Source: Pseudomonas sp. GCEP-101
Lineage (GTDB): Bacteria; Pseudomonadota; Gammaproteobacteria; Pseudomonadales; Pseudomonadaceae
Reading direction: 5' to 3'
Length of the DNA: 64,000 nt
NCBI RefSeq assembly: GCF_025133575.1
Contig: NZ_CP104011.1
Span: forward strand, 4,968,965-5,032,964
Shown here piece by piece: positions 50,030 through 58,167 of this stretch. Every line of letters starts with the position of its first letter. Positions within the stretch are counted from its first letter, which is position 1. The notes beneath the pieces are model-generated. The model searched no databases. It had not been told where the DNA came from and saw only the letters and a list, made by a program, of their open reading frames with translations. The position numbers were made by a program, and so were the translations under genes.

Positions 50030-51091
50030 ATGATGGGGACGCTGCGGTTTTTCATGGCAAGTTGCGTGGTTGCTTTCCATCTAACCGAGGAAACTCCAAA
50101 TATCGGAATGCTGGCAATAGTATTCTTCTACTCGATCAGCGGATATCTGATAACCTTGGTACTTCACGAGACTTACAACTTCAAAGTCACGCAATTCACC
50201 ACGAACAGAATACTAAGACTTTACCCCGCCTACCTGTTTACGCTAGGCATCGGCATCACTGCATCCATGATCGACGGCTTTAGTGCTTTCCACCCGACAT
50301 GGCATAGCACTGGCTCCCTGCTGGACATTTTCGGCAACACGTTGATTTTCCCCTGGGGAATCGTTGCCGGCACAAATGTCGAACAGTACCGAATCATTCC
50401 TTCCTCTTGGTCGGTCGGCGTAGAGCTGTGCTGCTATGCCATTTTATGGCTGATAACCTCCCGATCGTGGCGTCTTTCTCTGATCACGGCTGCATTCTCC
50501 ATCGCTTGGTATTTCTGGGTAAGCTTCTCTAACTCCAACCCTATGCTCAAATACTACCCGATTATCGCCGCGATGCTCCCATTCAGCCTGGGATCTATGG
50601 CCTACTTCATGTCTACGAAGTTAACCTTCCTTTGCGGCCTTCGAAATAACAAACCAGCGCAGACAGTCTTACTCCTCTCCGTCGTCGCCGTTTTCATTTG
50701 GCTGTGGCGCGAATCGTTAGATACTTCGAAGATAGTGGTCAGCCATTGGAGCTACTATGCAAACATCGCACTGGCGTTCATCACTGTATTGCTCGTAAAT
50801 AAATCCAGGATGAGCGGAGTTACTGCGAGGATCGACAAGTACCTAGGCGACCTAGCCTACCCAGTGTTCCTTGGACACTTCATTTATGCATTCCTTGTAT
50901 GGAAGCTATTCAATACAGAACTGCGCGGATGGGAAATATTTAGCTACGCATATTTCGCAACAATAGCGGCAAGCATCTTTATAGTCGAATTCATCGACAA
51001 TCCAATAACCCAAGTCAGAAGCAGGATACGAGAGAAGGCAACCACCGCCCCTGCTGTATGCCCTCAAGGAAACTCGATAACTCGTGATTGA
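50030..51091 (+). CDS. OafA/YrhL-type membrane acyltransferase (first copy)
   Basis: A 353-residue polytopic acyltransferase-3 family protein, with about ten helices. The catalytic His is in RFFMASCVVAFHLTEE, near residue 17, and the conserved Arg in FTTNRILRLYPAYLF near 57. SSWSVGVELCCYAI (SxxxExxFY-type) and the final YPVFLGHFIYAFLVWKLF, FIDNP follow. Such enzymes O-acylate surface polysaccharides or other envelope glycans. ATG 50030 has GGAG nine bases upstream, inside GGAGACAAAGGAA. The gene is clearly AT-richer than the chromosome, suggesting acquisition with the adjacent prophage relic. Confidence 0.88.
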   Translation: MMGTLRFFMASCVVAFHLTEETPNIGMLAIVFFYSISGYLITLVLHETYNFKVTQFTTNRILRLYPAYLFTLGIGITASMIDGFSAFHPTWHSTGSLLDIFGNTLIFPWGIVAGTNVEQYRIIPSSWSVGVELCCYAILWLITSRSWRLSLITAAFSIAWYFWVSFSNSNPMLKYYPIIAAMLPFSLGSMAYFMSTKLTFLCGLRNNKPAQTVLLLSVVAVFIWLWRESLDTSKIVVSHWSYYANIALAFITVLLVNKSRMSGVTARIDKYLGDLAYPVFLGHFIYAFLVWKLFNTELRGWEIFSYAYFATIAASIFIVEFIDNPITQVRSRIREKATTAPAVCPQGNSITRD

Positions 51092-51495
51092 GCGCAACGT
51101 AGCGTCCATCATCTCGGCAAATTTCCTTGGCACGAGCACTGCCCCAAGGCAGCTACCACGTGCAGTAGGCATTCGCCAGCCTAAAGGCGGTTTCGACACG
51201 CCAAGCCCGAAACTCAGATGACTCTATCGCTCGTTGGATAGGAGCTAATGCTGCTGGGGTCGTTCGATGCCGCGTGTGCTCTTCACTTTCTCCAGCGAAA
51301 GTACCCGCTCATTGCAGGCTATCTGAGACTTCAGTGGGTAGCTTTGGGCGAGCCCCCCCCTCCGCGACTTGACGCTAAGCGTATCCATCTTTACTGTTCG
51401 TCGGCTTGCACTGCGCCGAAGCTGCTGCCTGGCATCTTTAGAAGTGGATTGTCTTCATACGTGCAGCCTGCTTAGTAAACAACCCTGGATCAAGC
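51092..51495. other. Intergenic region between acyltransferase units, no supported gene
   Basis: About 400 bp. Open frames over 51248-51475 and 51369-51644 (plus) lack ribosome sites and plausible composition. It may hold a promoter for the second acyltransferase unit; nothing decisive seen. Confidence 0.4.
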
Positions 51496-51699
51496 ATGAA
51501 GTATATAGACGCTTTTACAAGAATCATCGGAGTCATATCACTGATATTGCTTCTCACAGGGCACTCCAATGGAAGCGGATGGAGATATATCCGCCTGACC
51601 GGCCTTGGCATATGGGGATGGCACGAATTCAAAGCAAGGAATAGACGACGGACGAAGGCGACGACAAGAACATCTAAGGATCGGGCCAATTATGCTTAA
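51496..51699 (+). CDS. Small membrane protein coupled to the second acyltransferase
   Basis: A 67-residue protein: MKYIDAFTRIIGVISLILLL forms a single hydrophobic helix, followed by a basic tail (FKARNRRRTKATTRTSKDR). Its TAA (51697-51699) lies inside the start of the next gene (ATG at 51692, eight-base overlap), so translation is likely coupled. No family recognised. The ribosome site is weak (GGATCAAGC). It could assist or regulate the acyltransferase. Confidence 0.55.
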   Translation: MKYIDAFTRIIGVISLILLLTGHSNGSGWRYIRLTGLGIWGWHEFKARNRRRTKATTRTSKDRANYA

Positions 51700-52873
51700 C
51701 GAATTCATGTATCCAGCCATTATAATGGTCCTCTACATATTCTCATGCTTTATCACTAGAGCAGTTGGCTCGAGAATAGGCATAGAGATCGAGTCAGAAA
51801 AAGGCTTCTCAAGCTCTCTTGAAGTTCTCCGGGGAATGGCTGCGTTTCTTGTGTTCGGCGCACATTCCACCATGTATTTTGGACTTGCGCCAAAGCAGGT
51901 ATTCTCCGCCACCTTTGGGGAGGTTGGCGTCCTGCTTTTCTTCATGCTCACTGGCCACTTATTCTGGTCCCAGATAAGAAACAATCGGTACCGGGCGGAA
52001 TCATTCTTCCAGAAGCGGATTAAGCGGCTTCTCCCCGTTTACCTGCTCGTAATTTCAACGTTCACATTTCTGGACTGGGCCACTTCTGGCTTCCAAATTC
52101 CGACTCCCACACAGCTCACGGCATTGATCAGAAATTACGGTTTCGGCTTCGGAACTGTGGTCAACAGTATCGGAAACGTAAACGACGTTTTCTCGAAAGA
52201 CATGTACCTGAGAATAAATAGCATCTGGACGCTTCGCTGGGAGTGGCTATTCTATCTTGTCATACCGATTCTGGCGACATTCAATAGATTCTCGATCACA
52301 ACAGCGTTCGCAATTTTTTTATCTATTACATTTTTCAACCCTCTCGATTTATTCAACGGAACGACTGACATTGTCTTCATCCTAGCCTTTTGGTTTGGCG
52401 CGCTATCCGTTGAGATAGAAAGCGGAAAGAACGGAATTTTCAAGTTCCTGAATTCGAGGGCCGCAAGCAACTTCCTGCTCCTGTGCGGTATATCAGCGTT
52501 ACTCATATATCTCTTCCGTGGCGAGGTCATGCAGAAGAACGTTCGCGTTCCGTACATGCTTTTTTGCATGTTCCCAGTTTTCATGTATTTCGTATTATCA
52601 AAGAGCTTCTCGGACAGACTAACCTGGCCACCCATGCAGATGGTCGGAAAAATTAGCTATTCCTTCTATCTTTGGCATCTTGGCATCAATCATTACACGA
52701 TGCAGATCGTGACGCGCCACTTCCATGACACACAGAACTGGACCGCCATGATCTCAATTTGCTTTGCGATGATGGCAGTGGCGACTGTGGTTTCTTGCTA
52801 CAGTTACAAGTTCATCGAAGAAAGATTCATGCATCGAAAGGGGAACACGTTGCCCGCACCGTCCCTGGGATAA
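51692..52873 (+). CDS. OafA/YrhL-type membrane acyltransferase (second copy)
   Basis: A 393-residue acyltransferase-3 protein with about ten helices. Family marks: LRGMAAFLVFGAHSTMYFG with catalytic His near residue 60, RIKRLLPVYLLVISTF, WTLRWEWLFYLVIPIL (WSLxxExxFY type), KISYSFYLWHLGINHY, and the terminal SYKFIEERFMHRK. The sequence differs strongly from the first copy, so this is not a recent tandem duplication. AAGGA is 11 bases upstream of ATG 51692. AT-rich codon usage indicates transfer. Likely target: O-antigen or another surface glycan. Confidence 0.88.
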   Translation: MLNEFMYPAIIMVLYIFSCFITRAVGSRIGIEIESEKGFSSSLEVLRGMAAFLVFGAHSTMYFGLAPKQVFSATFGEVGVLLFFMLTGHLFWSQIRNNRYRAESFFQKRIKRLLPVYLLVISTFTFLDWATSGFQIPTPTQLTALIRNYGFGFGTVVNSIGNVNDVFSKDMYLRINSIWTLRWEWLFYLVIPILATFNRFSITTAFAIFLSITFFNPLDLFNGTTDIVFILAFWFGALSVEIESGKNGIFKFLNSRAASNFLLLCGISALLIYLFRGEVMQKNVRVPYMLFCMFPVFMYFVLSKSFSDRLTWPPMQMVGKISYSFYLWHLGINHYTMQIVTRHFHDTQNWTAMISICFAMMAVATVVSCYSYKFIEERFMHRKGNTLPAPSLG

Positions 52874-53034
52874 AAGAATGAGCGCTGCCAGTCAACGACA
52901 CGGCAGTGCTCGCTAGCACGACGTCACAACGCTATTAAGAATCGAACAGTTAAGTTCTACACTGACTTAGCCATGACATTCTGCACCATGGCACTCAGCT
53001 GAGCGCCTACCTTGTCAGGCGCTCGGTAAGTACT

Positions 53035-53274
53035 ATGACTCACCGTGATATCGCCTGTAGCATTGGCCAGACGGCCGAAACTTGGAGGGGCGTCCACGCG
53101 CTGAGCAAGGCGGCGGTCATGCCCTACGGCAGGCACAAGGGAAGGCTAATCACTGCGGCTCCCAGCGACTACAAGGCATCGCTGCTGCGGCAGCCCGCTG
53201 TCGATCCGCACCTCCTACAAGCGCTCGGCGCGCTGATTCACCACAAAGCGCCGCAACGGCGCCCAACACCTTGA
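53035..53274 (+). pseudogene. Fragment of a DUF3820/exonuclease-type phage protein
   Basis: The frame reads VMPYGRHKGRLITAAPSDYK, SLLRQPAVDPHLLQAL, matching the DUF3820 pattern (MPFGKHKGRLIADLPxxYL, LLRQ) found alone or fused behind DnaQ-like exonucleases in phages. The preceding part (MTHRDIACSIGQTAETWRGV) may be a degraded exonuclease tail. No ribosome site, no intact domain upstream; probably a remnant. The rest of 52874-53569 holds no other supported gene. Confidence 0.4.
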
Positions 53275-53569
53275 GTTGCTCCATGGAAGACAAGATCTCC
53301 TAAGCGCTTACCATATGACTACCAAGTCAGGTTATGCCGGATTCAGCGGCAAGCTAATCCTGGTGAGAAATGCCGTCCTAGAGCCTCCGAATCAGAATAT
53401 TCCTATACAAACACTCTGCCGCAGCATGATAGCATGTAGCCATGCCAGGGACAGAGGAGCGGTCTAGCTCGCATGTTGGTTCAGGATCGCACCGACTAAA
53501 GCTCCACCTGCCTCGCTCAATCTTTGCCGGCCGAGGTTGGTACGTGCCGGCTTGTTCAGGAGTATCAAA

Positions 53570-53971
53570 ATGAGCACCGTTTGCAGAAACGGCATGGAAG
53601 ATGCTTTTAAGGCCCTTGAGGGCCTCCAAAACGTTCTTCAAGGTCTGACGCCCGTAAGCCGTCAGCCACAGCCCGAGCTGGTAGCACAATTTCCGCCATC
53701 CGCCATATCCCCAAAGGCGCTGCCCGCTACGCTGCGCGCCACCGTCGCACGCCTGCCAAAGGTCGCTGCCGCCGGCTTGCTCACCGCAGCCAGCGAACTA
53801 AGTGCCAGCACCAACATGCTGGAACTGGAATATCGTGCCGGCGCAACGCAGGGCCGAATGCTCGCCGCCGTTGAGCGTGACGAGTTGCGCGAGGATGAAT
53901 GCCAGCAACTTAGCGACTGGATTCTCAGCCTGACAATGCAGCGCTCGCTGGAGCTGAAGGAGCATCTGTGA
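53570..53971 (+). CDS. Hypothetical protein of the relic island (133 aa)
   Basis: A 133-residue soluble helical protein: MEDAFKALEGLQNVLQGLTP near the N-terminus, then LPKVAAAGLLTAASELSAST and ERDELREDECQQLSDWILSL. ATG 53570 has AGGAG eight bases upstream, a clear site. Its TGA overlaps the GTG of the next small gene (GTGA), so the two are coupled. No domain recognised; its position beside an integrase fragment suggests a phage or island gene. Confidence 0.65.
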   Translation: MSTVCRNGMEDAFKALEGLQNVLQGLTPVSRQPQPELVAQFPPSAISPKALPATLRATVARLPKVAAAGLLTAASELSASTNMLELEYRAGATQGRMLAAVERDELREDECQQLSDWILSLTMQRSLELKEHL

Positions 53972-54183
53972 GCGACGGTGACGCTGACCTGACCGCAGCA
54001 GCCTTGTCCGCTCTTGTCGCATTGGGTGTTGACCCACAGGCCGCACCGCGGCGCCTGACCGCAGTCTTCAATGCCCTTCGGTCAGGGGGCGTCCCCCTAC
54101 CACGTTCAAGCCATGCTGATTGTCCCGGCGACCTCTGCGCGGTACTCACCAAGGCCGCTGCCGGGGCGACGAGCAGTTCTTAA
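53968..54183 (+). CDS. Small hypothetical protein of the relic island (71 aa)
   Basis: A 71-residue Ala-rich protein starting at GTG 53968 (AGGAG five bases upstream, GTGA overlap with the preceding gene): MSDGDADLTAAALSALVALG, VDPQAAPRRLTAVFNALRSG, then a C-terminal tail that may be out of its original frame. Function unknown; possibly truncated. Confidence 0.5.
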   Translation: MSDGDADLTAAALSALVALGVDPQAAPRRLTAVFNALRSGGVPLPRSSHADCPGDLCAVLTKAAAGATSSS

Positions 54184-54323
54184 CTCCCTCCCAAAGCCCT
54201 TCTCCGTCTCGCTCGACGAAGAAGGGCCGTTCGCGTTTGATACCGTGGGCGCCTTGAGTCAGAGGCGGGAGGCTCGCAGTGGCTACGTACAAACAACTTA
54301 CTGCATCACCTGGCCCCTTGTGA

Positions 54324-54578
54324 TAGCCAGCCCGACCGGCCGCAGGGGCGACGACCAGCATGCTGCCCGCCCTGGAGGCGCGCGAAGCTGCCTTTGATGC
54401 CGGCGACGAGCAACTGGCAGCCGCCATTGGCCAATTCCAATTCCGTGATATCCGTCCCAAGGCCGCATCGGAGATTGCCGACATTCGCGAGGCTTCAGCC
54501 TTACTCGGCCACTCCGATAAACGGATTACCGAAACCGTGTATCGACGCGTTGGCGAAGTAGTGAAACCGACCCGCTAA
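54324..54578 (+). pseudogene. C-terminal fragment of a phage tyrosine integrase
   Basis: The only surviving part reads LAAAIGQFQFRDIRPKAASE, then ASALLGHSDKRITETVYRRV and GEVVKPTR. It shows the last catalytic boxes of tyrosine recombinases: Arg in the FRDIRPKA box, His in LLGHS, and Tyr in ETVYRR. An in-frame TAG lies just upstream and no N-terminal or core domain is visible, so it is a truncated gene. It lies about 120 bp from the 3' end of tRNA-Ser, the usual location of an integrase next to its attachment site. Confidence 0.8.
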
Positions 54579-54660
54579 TGACGCTGATGCGGAAATGATT
54601 GAAATGATGCGGAAATGATAGGGAGATAACGATGGGCCAGATTGCCACCCACCAGAAACG

Positions 54661-54687
54661 CGAAAGCCCCGCAGTGCGGGGCTTTCA
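54661..54687 (-). terminator. Terminator after tRNA-Ser
   Basis: GAAAGCCCCGC/GCGGGGCTTTC perfect 11-bp stem with a three-base loop (54662-54686), 13 bp beyond the CCA end of tRNA-Ser on the minus strand. Confidence 0.8.
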
Positions 54688-54699
54688 ACGTTGTAATAG

Positions 54700-54787
54700 T
54701 GGCGGAAGCGTAGAGATTCGAACTCTAGGACAGTTGCCCGTCGACGGTTTTCAAGACCGTTGCCTTAAACCACTCGGCCACGCTTCC
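54700..54787 (-). tRNA. tRNA-Ser (anticodon TGA)
   Basis: Minus-strand 88-nt tRNA with encoded CCA (54700-54702): acceptor GGAAGCG/CGCTTCC, anticodon loop CTTGAAA, long variable arm, T arm AGTTCGAATCT. Its 3' end faces the integrase fragment and relic island, so it is the likely former attachment site. Confidence 0.96.
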
Positions 54788-54803
54788 ACATGAACGGGCG
54801 GCA

Positions 54804-54831
54804 ATATTACCGGATCGCAACACACTGTCAA
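54804..54831 (-). promoter_or_regulatory. Promoter of tRNA-Ser
   Basis: On the minus strand TTGACA (54826-54831) and TAATAT (54804-54809) with 16-bp spacing, about 17 bp from the tRNA 5' end. Confidence 0.75.
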
Positions 54832-54921
54832 ACTCTGATGATTCAGCCCGCTTTTGCCTCTGTTATCATGGGCATCACTACGGTCACGGATCCGTATCCC
54901 GCTTAACAGGAGTGTCTCGAC

Positions 54922-55587
54922 ATGCAAGAACGGCAATATCTCGACTCCACAGCCGTGGAGCAGAAGGAGGTCAGCGGCGTCCTGCGCAATACCTACGGTC
55001 TGCTGGCCCTGACCCTGGCCTTCAGCGGCCTGGTGGCCTACGCCTCGCAGCAACTGCGCCTGCCCTACCTGGGCCCCATCGTTACTCTGCTCGGCTTCTA
55101 CGGCCTGTTCTTCCTCACCGTGAAGCTGCGCAACAGCGGCTGGGGCCTGGTCAGCACCTTCGCCCTCACCGGCTTCATGGGCTACACCCTCGGCCCGATC
55201 CTGAACATGTACCTGGGCATGGCCAATGGTGCGAGCGTGATCTCGTCGGCCTTCTTCATGACCGCCCTGGTGTTCTTCGGCCTGTCCGCCTACGTGCTGA
55301 CGACCCGCAAGGACATGAGCTTCCTGTCCGGCTTCATCACCGCGGGCTTCTTCGTGCTGCTGGGCGCCGTGCTGGTATCGCTGTTCTTCCAGATCAGCGG
55401 CCTGCAACTGGCCATAAGCGCCGGCTTCGTGCTGTTCTCCTCGGCGATGATCCTGTTCCAGACCAGCGCGATCATCCACGGTGGCGAGCGCAACTACATC
55501 ATGGCGACCATCAGCCTGTACGTCTCGATCTACAACCTGTTCATCAGCCTGCTGCAGCTCTTCGGCATCATGGGCAGCGACGACTGA
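54922..55587 (+). CDS. Bax inhibitor-1/YccA-family membrane protein
   Basis: A 221-residue inner-membrane protein with seven hydrophobic helices, of the BI-1 (TMBIM) family. N-terminal QERQYLDSTAVEQKEVSGVL is cytosolic; then NTYGLLALTLAFSGLVAY starts the bundle and FALTGFMGYTLGPILNMYL carries the family motif; the last helices include FQTSAIIHGGERNYIMATIS and LYVSIYNLFISLLQLFG. E. coli homologues YccA/YbhL modulate FtsH proteolysis or leak calcium. ATG 54922 follows CAGGAGTGTCTCGAC. A terminator separates it from tusD. Confidence 0.93.
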   Translation: MQERQYLDSTAVEQKEVSGVLRNTYGLLALTLAFSGLVAYASQQLRLPYLGPIVTLLGFYGLFFLTVKLRNSGWGLVSTFALTGFMGYTLGPILNMYLGMANGASVISSAFFMTALVFFGLSAYVLTTRKDMSFLSGFITAGFFVLLGAVLVSLFFQISGLQLAISAGFVLFSSAMILFQTSAIIHGGERNYIMATISLYVSIYNLFISLLQLFGIMGSDD

Positions 55588-55601
55588 TCCTTCGGCCCTG
55601 C

Positions 55602-55631
55602 GAAAAAAGCCCGTCTCGACGGGCTTTTTTC
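55602..55631 (+). terminator. Rho-independent terminator after the BI-1 gene
   Basis: AAAAAAGCCCGTC/GACGGGCTTTTTT perfect 13-bp stem with a two-base tip. Confidence 0.92.
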
Positions 55632-55700
55632 ATTTCCGGCAGGGCAAAAAAGCCGTGTTGCCGTATCATTCCGCGAACTATCGTTGCAGTCAGTCACCGT

Positions 55701-56093
55701 ATGAAATTCGTCATTGCCCTCTTCTCTGCGCCGCACTCGCCGGCCGCGCGACGCGCCCTTCGCTTCGCCGAGGCTGCGCTGGCTGGCGGTCACGAAATCA
55801 CCCGGCTGTTCTTCTACCGGGACGGCGTGCACAGCGCCTCGGCGAACGTGGTCGCGAGCCAGGACGAGTTGGATGTGGCCGCCGCCTGGACGCGCTTCGT
55901 GGCCGATAACCATCTGGACGGCGTGGTCTGTATTGCCGCTGCGCTACGTCGCGGTGTGCTCAATGAGGAAGAAGCCAAGCGCTACTCCCGCCCCGCCGCG
56001 AACCTGCGGGCTCCGTGGGAGCTTTCCGGCCTCGGTCAGCTGCATGAAGCGGCGCAACTGGCGGACCGCCTGGTCTGCTTCGGAGGCGATTGA
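55701..56093 (+). CDS. tusD: Sulfurtransferase complex subunit TusD
   Basis: A 130-residue DsrE-fold protein of the TusBCD hexamer that accepts persulfide sulfur from TusA and passes it to TusE for 2-thiolation of tRNA wobble uridine (mnm5s2U). MKFVIALFSAPHSPAARRAL and LFFYRDGVHSASANVVASQD are family marks; the active Cys lies in VCIAAALRRGVL. It opens the tusDCBE operon; its TGA overlaps the tusC ATG. Confidence 0.93.
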   Translation: MKFVIALFSAPHSPAARRALRFAEAALAGGHEITRLFFYRDGVHSASANVVASQDELDVAAAWTRFVADNHLDGVVCIAAALRRGVLNEEEAKRYSRPAANLRAPWELSGLGQLHEAAQLADRLVCFGGD

Positions 56094-56452
56094 TGGCCAA
56101 GTCCTTGCTAATCATCAGCCGCCAGGCGCCCTGGGCCGGCCCCGCCGCGCGCGAGGCGCTGGACATCGCCCTGGCTGGCGGCGCGTTCGACCTGCCGATT
56201 TCCATGCTGTTCCTCGATGACGGCGTGTTCCAGCTCGCCCCTGGCCAGCGCCCAGCGACGCTGGAACAGAAGGACCTGCAGGCCAACCTGCAAGCATTGC
56301 CCCTGTTCGGCGTGGAGGCGCTCTACGCCAGCAGCCTTAGCCTGGCGGAGCGCGGGCTGGACAGCACCAGCCTGACGCTGCCTGTCCAGGCACTGGACGA
56401 TGCCGCGCTCCGCGACCTGCTGCAAACCCACGACCAGGTGATCACGATCTGA
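56093..56452 (+). CDS. tusC: Sulfurtransferase complex subunit TusC
   Basis: A 119-residue DsrF-like subunit of TusBCD. Family pattern: SLLIISRQAPWAGPAAREAL, LFLDDGVFQLA and GVEALYASSLSLAERGL. The start ATG 56093 shares a base with the tusD stop (TGATG), with GGAGG six bases upstream. It lacks a conserved catalytic Cys, as expected of TusC. Stop overlaps tusB. Confidence 0.92.
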   Translation: MAKSLLIISRQAPWAGPAAREALDIALAGGAFDLPISMLFLDDGVFQLAPGQRPATLEQKDLQANLQALPLFGVEALYASSLSLAERGLDSTSLTLPVQALDDAALRDLLQTHDQVITI

Positions 56453-56754
56453 TGGCCACTCTCCACCTGCTCTCGCACTCCCCCTTCAACGACGGCCGTT
56501 TCGACAGTTGCCTGCGACTGCTGGGCGCTGACGATGGCATCCTGCTGACCGGGGATGCGGCGTACGCCCTGCAGCCAGGCAGCAAGGCCGCCCAGGCGTT
56601 GCTGGCGCTGCCCGCCGACCATGCACTGCACGCGCTGCATGAAGATCTGCAGGCGCGCGGCCTGGACGATCCGCCTGCACGGGTCGTCGCCCTGGATTAC
56701 TCCGGCTTCGTCGAACTCTGCACACGCTTTGACAAGGTAAACGCCTGGCTATGA
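56452..56754 (+). CDS. tusB: Sulfurtransferase complex subunit TusB
   Basis: A 100-residue DsrH-like subunit: MATLHLLSHSPFNDGRFDSC, LLTGDAAYALQPGSKAAQAL, and ending DYSGFVELCTRFDKVNAWL. ATG 56452 overlaps the tusC stop (TGATG), and the next gene starts inside its last codons. Part of the tusDCBE operon. Confidence 0.92.
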   Translation: MATLHLLSHSPFNDGRFDSCLRLLGADDGILLTGDAAYALQPGSKAAQALLALPADHALHALHEDLQARGLDDPPARVVALDYSGFVELCTRFDKVNAWL

Positions 56755-57086
56755 GTACGTTACTGGTCAACGGCCAAGCCCTGCCGCTGGACAAGGACGG
56801 TTATCTGGTCGACCTCAACGACTGGAGCGACGCTGCCGCCGAAGCCCTCGCTCATAACGAGGGCCTCCAGCTGACGCCCGATCACTGGGAAATCCTCCTG
56901 CTGCTGCGCGAGTTCTACGGCGAGTTCCAGCTGTCGCCGGCCAACCGCCCGCTGATCAAGTACGTGGCCCAGAAACTCGGCACGGAAAAAGGCAGCAGCC
57001 TGCACCTCAACCTCCTGTTCAAGGGCACACCGGCCAAGCTTGCCGCCAAGCTCGCCGGCCTGCCGAAGCCGACCAATTGCCTATGA
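56751..57086 (+). CDS. tusE: Sulfur relay protein TusE/DsrC
   Basis: A 111-residue DsrC-family protein that receives sulfur from TusD and delivers it to MnmA. LDKDGYLVDLNDWSDAAAEA and HWEILLLLREFYGEFQLSPA are family segments. The flexible C-terminal arm GLPKPTNCL ends with the essential penultimate Cys. It overlaps tusB at the start and ybiB at the end (ATGA). Confidence 0.95.
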   Translation: MSTLLVNGQALPLDKDGYLVDLNDWSDAAAEALAHNEGLQLTPDHWEILLLLREFYGEFQLSPANRPLIKYVAQKLGTEKGSSLHLNLLFKGTPAKLAAKLAGLPKPTNCL

Positions 57087-58081
57087 CCGCCGCTCCGCTC
57101 GTCCTGCAGACTCCCGCCGAACACCCCTTCGCCCAGTTCGTGCGCATCCTCGGCAAAGGCAAGCGCGGCGCCCGCGGCCTGACCCGCGAGGAGGCCCGCG
57201 AAGCACTGGGCATGATCCTGGACGACCAGGTCGAGGAATCCCACTTGGGCGCCTTCCTCATGCTCCTGCGGCACAAGGAGGAAAGCGCCGAAGAGCTCGC
57301 GGGTTTCACCGAGGCCGCGCGCTCCCGCCTGCAGGCGCCGAAGATCGCCGTGGACCTCGACTGGCCCAGCTACGCCGGCAAGAAGCGCCACCTGCCCTGG
57401 TACCTGCTGGCGGCCAAATGCCTGACCGGCAGCGGCACGCGCATTCTGCTGCACGGCGGTGGCGCGCATACCGCCGGCCGGATCTACAGCGAGCAACTTC
57501 TGGAACGGCTCGGCTTGCCGCTGTGCCGTGACTGGAGCGCCGTCAGTGCTGCACTGGACGCCACGGGGATCGCCTTCGCCCCGCTGGTGGACTGGATGCC
57601 GCGCCTGCAGCGCATGATCGACCTGCGCAACACGCTCGGCCTGCGCTCCCCCATGCATTCGGCCGTGCGCCTGCTCAACCCGCTGGGCGCCACCTGCGTC
57701 CTGCAGAGCATCTTCCATCCCGGCTATCAGGAAGTGCACCGCGAGGGCAGCCGCCTGCTCGGCGACTACGCCATCGTCATCAAGGGCGAAGGCGGCGAGA
57801 TCGAGATGAACCCCGACGCCACCTCGCACCTCTACGGCTGCCAGGGCGGTGAAGCGTGGGACGAAGAGTGGCCGGCGCTGTCGCCGCTGCGCCACGTCAA
57901 GCCGGAAACCCTGGACCCGGCCCACCTGGTCGCCTTCTGGCGCGGCGAAACCGAGGACGCCTACGGCGAACTGGCCGTCCGCGCGACGATGGCATTGGCC
58001 CTGCGCGCCTTGGGCTTGCCGCGCGATGAAGCCTTCGCGGAAGCGGACAGACGCTGGGCCGCCCGAAACAGATCGATTTAA
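57083..58081 (+). CDS. ybiB: TrpD2/YbiB-type phosphoribosyltransferase-fold protein
   Basis: A 332-residue protein with the anthranilate phosphoribosyltransferase (nucleoside phosphorylase type III) fold. It belongs to the TrpD2 group, which binds nucleic acid and does not make tryptophan. Family marks: LTREEAREALGMILDDQVEE, LGAFLMLLRHKEESAEELAG, DLDWPSYAGKKRHLPWYLLA, NPLGATCVLQSIFHPGYQEV and KGEGGEIEMNPDATSHLY. ATG 57083 overlaps the tusE stop (ATGA), so it is co-expressed with the sulfur-relay genes; some TrpD2 proteins are linked to DNA damage. Confidence 0.88.
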   Translation: MTAAPLVLQTPAEHPFAQFVRILGKGKRGARGLTREEAREALGMILDDQVEESHLGAFLMLLRHKEESAEELAGFTEAARSRLQAPKIAVDLDWPSYAGKKRHLPWYLLAAKCLTGSGTRILLHGGGAHTAGRIYSEQLLERLGLPLCRDWSAVSAALDATGIAFAPLVDWMPRLQRMIDLRNTLGLRSPMHSAVRLLNPLGATCVLQSIFHPGYQEVHREGSRLLGDYAIVIKGEGGEIEMNPDATSHLYGCQGGEAWDEEWPALSPLRHVKPETLDPAHLVAFWRGETEDAYGELAVRATMALALRALGLPRDEAFAEADRRWAARNRSI

Positions 58082-58167
58082 TCGATATCTGGAATCCTGA
58101 TTTTGCGCTAAACAATCGAGCCACAGTCGATAGACTGGTCCCATCTCCCCACTTTCTGGAGAAGCAG

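Noticed and set aside
51369..51644. Open frame of 91 codons before the second acyltransferase
   Set aside because: No ribosome site, and it conflicts with the better-supported 67-residue frame that overlaps the acyltransferase start.
48467..54699. A second copy of the tRNA-Ser 3' end as left attachment site of the relic island
   Set aside because: I looked for TGGCGGAAGCG and the T-arm sequence to the left of the tRNA and found none by eye; the far boundary may be lost or the repeat may be short.
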